Positions 5,552-8,442 of a stretch of 8,442 nt of DNA are shown here, piece by piece. Origin of the DNA: an uncultured Candidatus Competibacteraceae bacterium. GTDB taxonomy: Bacteria; Pseudomonadota; Gammaproteobacteria; Competibacterales; Competibacteraceae. Each line of letters starts with the position of its first letter. The first letter of the stretch is position 1. Where the stretch lies: positions 1-8,442 of the forward strand of contig CALMNY010000296.1 of the NCBI GenBank assembly GCA_937872125.1, written 5' to 3'. The position numbers and the translations under genes were made by a program. The notes under the pieces were generated by a model. It ran no database searches. It worked only from the letters and a program-made list of their open reading frames with translations, and was not told where the DNA came from.

Positions 5552-8442
5552 CGGGCGTTGAGCGAGGCCAAGGGTCAAGGCGACGGCATGGACGCTATCG
5601 AACCATTCCCGGTCAAACGCGCGCAGCAGGCGCAACTCGTAGATCAATCGCTCGCTGGGAGCGATACCGTTCAGGCTCAGATGCGCAGCGATAAAGGGTG
5701 CGTATCGCACCGGGCGGTATTCTGGATTGAGATGGGCGTAACAGTCCTCTGGAGCGATATAGGGTTGCCAGACCATCACCTCAACGCTTTCAGGCCACTT
5801 TTCCTCGGCGTCGTGCCGTCCTTGCAGTTCATGTTCCAGCGGTTCAATCTGTTGTTCCAGAAATGAAGAGCAGCGCCGCGCTATGCTCAGTTCGCTGTTT
5901 TTCGCAAGCTTTTTGTCAGGGAAAACTTGCTCCTGAAGCCAGTCGCATAGCGGTCGCCAATAGATGCGGCGGGCGCTGGCGCGTTCCCGGAATCCTTGAA
6001 ACAGGCTGAAAACCATCTCCGCGCCCCCTTCCATTTCGGCCAGCGTAAGTTGAAGTCCCTCGAAATAAGCGATTGCCGCCTCCCGCCAGGTGTTGACCGC
6101 CAGCAAAACCCATAAAAACGGCATTTGCCCGGAGAGCGACCAGACCAGATCGAAAGTTTCATCATCGGTTCTGAACAAGGCCTGCGCCAGCGCATGGGGA
6201 TGAGTCGGTAACCCGCGCAGCACGTCCAGCGAACTCGGTGGAAATTCCCGCGCCAGCCGCACATAGTCGAAAAAAAGCGACCAGTCAGGATGATCAGAGT
6301 TTTGCCCCAGTGCTTCGAGTAAAGCGTTTAATCGCTGCTCCCGTCGTTCGGAATTGGATTCCCGGATCGCGCTAGCCAGCGAGCCGTTATCACTTTCGAC
6401 AGAAGCATCGTCCCCACTGGCGACCCACAGCAAGGGGCGAAATCGCGCCCAGTTACCATCCCGTCCCACGATCCACCAGGGGCCAGGTTCGAGATCAGCA
6501 GGGACTTCCCAACAAGCAGCATAATTCGGACTGGCTGATAAAATCACTGGCGGCTCGGCCGGCGCCCAGAGCCGGATTATTTCCAGGCGAATTCGACTCT
6601 TCCATTCCACGCCAAGTCGCGCCAAGACCTGTTCGGGAATCCGCACCATACCAGCCGTCCGATCCGGTTCAATCAAGGCATCAAAGCGGGTAACTCGTAG
6701 CCTTGCCAAATGTTGGCCCTGAGTGGTTTCGATGATCAGCCGCACTTGAGCGTCCAGATCACGGTTGCTGGTCAGCAGGGAAACGATGCGATCCTGCCAA
6801 GGAAGCAGCGAAACTTCGAGCCGACTTTGTTCGAGAGGTGGCAAACGCTCGTGAAAGCTCTGGCGAAAGTATTCAGCGGTTTCATCTGCACGAGCGATCA
6901 GTTCACCTTCCAACCAGAAGTGACGGCCACTGGTGGGGTCCTGAACAAACAGGCGCAGCCCGCCCAGTCGATCCAGGGGAACCCAATCATCGTTGGGTAA
7001 CGGTTGTCCTGCCAGTCGAAAAAACGCACCTCGCTGAGGATAGGGCAAATCCAACGCAATCGGTTGTGACCCCGACCAATGCAGTAGAAGGGTCAGCGGT
7101 AGCGGCAAGACGCCCGGCAAGGACGGGCATACAATCCGTGCCTGATCCTCGGCATGACTGATGGAGATGCCGGCGGGGTTATCCAGGCCGAGCCGCACTT
7201 CGGCTCCAGCCAGTCCGGTCAATCGCACGACGCCGGCCTGGTTTCCAGTGCCGATATCGGCTTCGATGCGAAAATTGCGAGGCGCTACATCAATCTGCCG
7301 CCGGCAACGCTCCGCACTACTGGCATCAATCAGCCGTACCCAAATCCGCCCACGCGCTGCTTCATGGATTTCCCGCCAAGGTGCGCTGTCGCCGACCGGT
7401 CGCCATTGAATGCGCCCAGATGTAGATTTTCGCCGCCCTTCACGGTCGAGTGCCTGAATCTGCGGAATACCGCGATACAGTGTGCGTTGCTGGATCGCTT
7501 GTGGAATCCCGTCGCCGACAACGATAAAAGCCTCTTCGGACTCGTTTTCGGCCCGGCAGGTGATTCGGTAGCGATCCTGTTGCGGGGTGAGCAGTTCAAC
7601 TTCACCGCTGATCCGGTACACCACTCGGTCGAGACCAACGAGGACTCCCAAACATTCGCAAGCCCCCGTTGTTTGGCGTGCTATGAGTTCCGGTGCGGCC
7701 ACTACCCAAGCCTGATCTGATCGAGTGCGAGCCGATCCCTCGGTCAACCACTCTGTTTCTCCGGCTGTCCCCCGCTCGACGAATACCCAGGGAGAATCGC
7801 CCCACGGTTCGCCATCTCGTACTGTCAGGGCGTATTCCTGCTGGCCGTCGTGCAGGCTCAACTGGTGAGGTTGCCCGACCGCCGCACCGACGAGTATCAC
7901 CCCGCCATGCTGCAACCATTCTCGACGGTAACGGGCGGATTTTCCTTCGCCTTGGATTCGGGTTAACCAGGCCACCGCCTCAGTGCCAGCGGGTGTGTGC
8001 ACCAGCAGGCGCCAGCGGGGTCGTTCCGCTACTGGCGAGCCGATCCATTCTGCAAGCTGTGCGCCGCTCGGACATTCCGGCAGTTCCAGACGTTTTTCCA
8101 CCTGCCAGCCTTTGCGGGTTTCACGGAGTTGTCCCCGCCAGCGCAGCCGTGCGCTTACCTCGCGCGCCAGTTCCCCGAAGCGGCGCACCAGGCCATTCAA
8201 AAGCGTTTCAGCGACTCGATCATCCAACCGCAATGGCAAATCTCGCCGCCAATTTTGTACTTTTTGATCGAGCGCCGCGATAGGATCCGCAGTCTCTCCA
8301 ATGCGCGAATTCAGTTCGCCGATTTTGGCGATGAGGGTGGCAGCCAGGTGAAACACCGGTTCCTGACGCAGACTGCGAGGCAGGCGGTAAGCCTGTTGTC
8401 GGGCGATGATCTCGGCATTCTTTTCGCCCCCCTGACCCCTAT
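5540..8442 (-). CDS. druH: DruH-like large defence protein of unknown function (5' end cut by window edge)
   Basis: At least 966 residues are visible, read from the first complete codon (8440-8438) to TGA at 5542-5540; numbering below starts there. I recognise no enzymatic motif: no Walker A, nuclease or methyltransferase signature, no signal peptide and no convincing membrane segment. The visible protein falls into three parts by composition. Residues 1-100 are helical and charged, with heptad-like leucines. Residues about 100-690 are rich in Trp, Val and alternating hydrophobic residues, suggesting repeated beta domains. Residues about 690-966 are helical, including DVLRGLPTHPHALAQALF and PFLWVLLAVNTWREA. 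The C-terminal pattern resembles the STY4851/ECs_5259 family, which I recall as DruH of Druantia type III; this is recognition from memory, not a search. The next gene, a DruE-like helicase, starts 3 bases after this stop, so the two are surely co-transcribed. The frame stays open upstream of a possible GTG at 8356, so the true start probably lies outside the window. An unrelated helicase partner is the alternative. Confidence 0.7.
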   Translation of the reverse strand, partial: RGQGGEKNAEIIARQQAYRLPRSLRQEPVFHLAATLIAKIGELNSRIGETADPIAALDQKVQNWRRDLPLRLDDRVAETLLNGLVRRFGELAREVSARLRWRGQLRETRKGWQVEKRLELPECPSGAQLAEWIGSPVAERPRWRLLVHTPAGTEAVAWLTRIQGEGKSARYRREWLQHGGVILVGAAVGQPHQLSLHDGQQEYALTVRDGEPWGDSPWVFVERGTAGETEWLTEGSARTRSDQAWVVAAPELIARQTTGACECLGVLVGLDRVVYRISGEVELLTPQQDRYRITCRAENESEEAFIVVGDGIPQAIQQRTLYRGIPQIQALDREGRRKSTSGRIQWRPVGDSAPWREIHEAARGRIWVRLIDASSAERCRRQIDVAPRNFRIEADIGTGNQAGVVRLTGLAGAEVRLGLDNPAGISISHAEDQARIVCPSLPGVLPLPLTLLLHWSGSQPIALDLPYPQRGAFFRLAGQPLPNDDWVPLDRLGGLRLFVQDPTSGRHFWLEGELIARADETAEYFRQSFHERLPPLEQSRLEVSLLPWQDRIVSLLTSNRDLDAQVRLIIETTQGQHLARLRVTRFDALIEPDRTAGMVRIPEQVLARLGVEWKSRIRLEIIRLWAPAEPPVILSASPNYAACWEVPADLEPGPWWIVGRDGNWARFRPLLWVASGDDASVESDNGSLASAIRESNSERREQRLNALLEALGQNSDHPDWSLFFDYVRLAREFPPSSLDVLRGLPTHPHALAQALFRTDDETFDLVWSLSGQMPFLWVLLAVNTWREAAIAYFEGLQLTLAEMEGGAEMVFSLFQGFRERASARRIYWRPLCDWLQEQVFPDKKLAKNSELSIARRCSSFLEQQIEPLEHELQGRHDAEEKWPESVEVMVWQPYIAPEDCYAHLNPEYRPVRYAPFIAAHLSLNGIAPSERLIYELRLLRAFDREWFDSVHAVALTLGLAQRPLES

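Noticed and set aside
5887..6264. A 125-codon minus-strand frame inside druH in a different register.
   Set aside because: It overlaps the longer druH frame completely, has Arg/Trp/Gly-biased composition and no independent signal, so it is a frame shadow and not evidence of a frameshift.
7154..7720. A 188-codon plus-strand open frame opposite druH, with similar ones at 5345-5866, 4787-5257, 4022-4471 and 3392-3889.
   Set aside because: All are in the same antisense register as the long minus-strand genes and show no motif, plausible ribosome site or domain. They are shadows.
8354..8364. GTG at 8356 as the druH start, preceded by AGGA at 8364-8361.
   Set aside because: The spacing of 4 bases is short, and the frame remains open with protein-like content for 28 more codons to the window edge. 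An internal site is possible but a start upstream of the window is more likely.
1..8442. Search for CRISPR arrays, tRNA genes, insertion-sequence ends, long repeats, promoters and terminators.
   Set aside because: No regularly spaced repeats, cloverleaf, paired terminal repeats or hairpin followed by a T-run stood out. Apart from the 3 bases between the genes there is no non-coding sequence to hold them.

Overview
The window is almost entirely protein-coding on the minus strand. It holds two very large, adjacent, co-directional genes, each cut by a window edge. Read in transcription order (right to left), the first is a protein of at least 966 residues with no recognisable catalytic motif (8442 to 5540). 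The second is a giant DEAH-box helicase of at least 1845 residues with a C-terminal DUF1998/MrfA-type zinc-binding domain (5536 to 1, open to the edge). I translated the helicase frame codon by codon from 5536 to position 2 and found no stop or frameshift.

The best overall reading is a Druantia type III-like anti-phage defence operon: druH, encoding the large protein of unknown function (the STY4851/ECs_5259-like family), followed by druE, the signature helicase of all Druantia types. The assignment rests on three things: the helicase's architecture (Walker A, DEAH, SAT, zinc ribbons, a TDSRQ motif, a QRAGRAGR motif and DUF1998), its size, and its pairing with one roughly 1000-residue protein directly upstream. 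The system is therefore probably a member of a described family. I see no clear sign of a wholly new system inside the window, though DruH itself remains functionally opaque and several details merit a look.

The genes are separated by a TGA stop, one ACC triplet and an ATG, all in the same reading frame. The helicase is therefore almost certainly translationally coupled to druH, and the two protein products are expected to be made together. Family knowledge suggests that DruE supplies ATP-driven translocation or unwinding of DNA and that DruH is its obligate partner. How they sense or stop phage cannot be read from this sequence.

The host is probably a GC-rich member of the Pseudomonadota, perhaps a gammaproteobacterium. 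This rests only on base composition, codon choice (rare TTA/CTA/TCA codons) and where such operons are common, so it is weak. No tRNA, rRNA, CRISPR array, insertion sequence, promoter or terminator was seen. The operon promoter should lie beyond position 8442 and the terminator before position 1.
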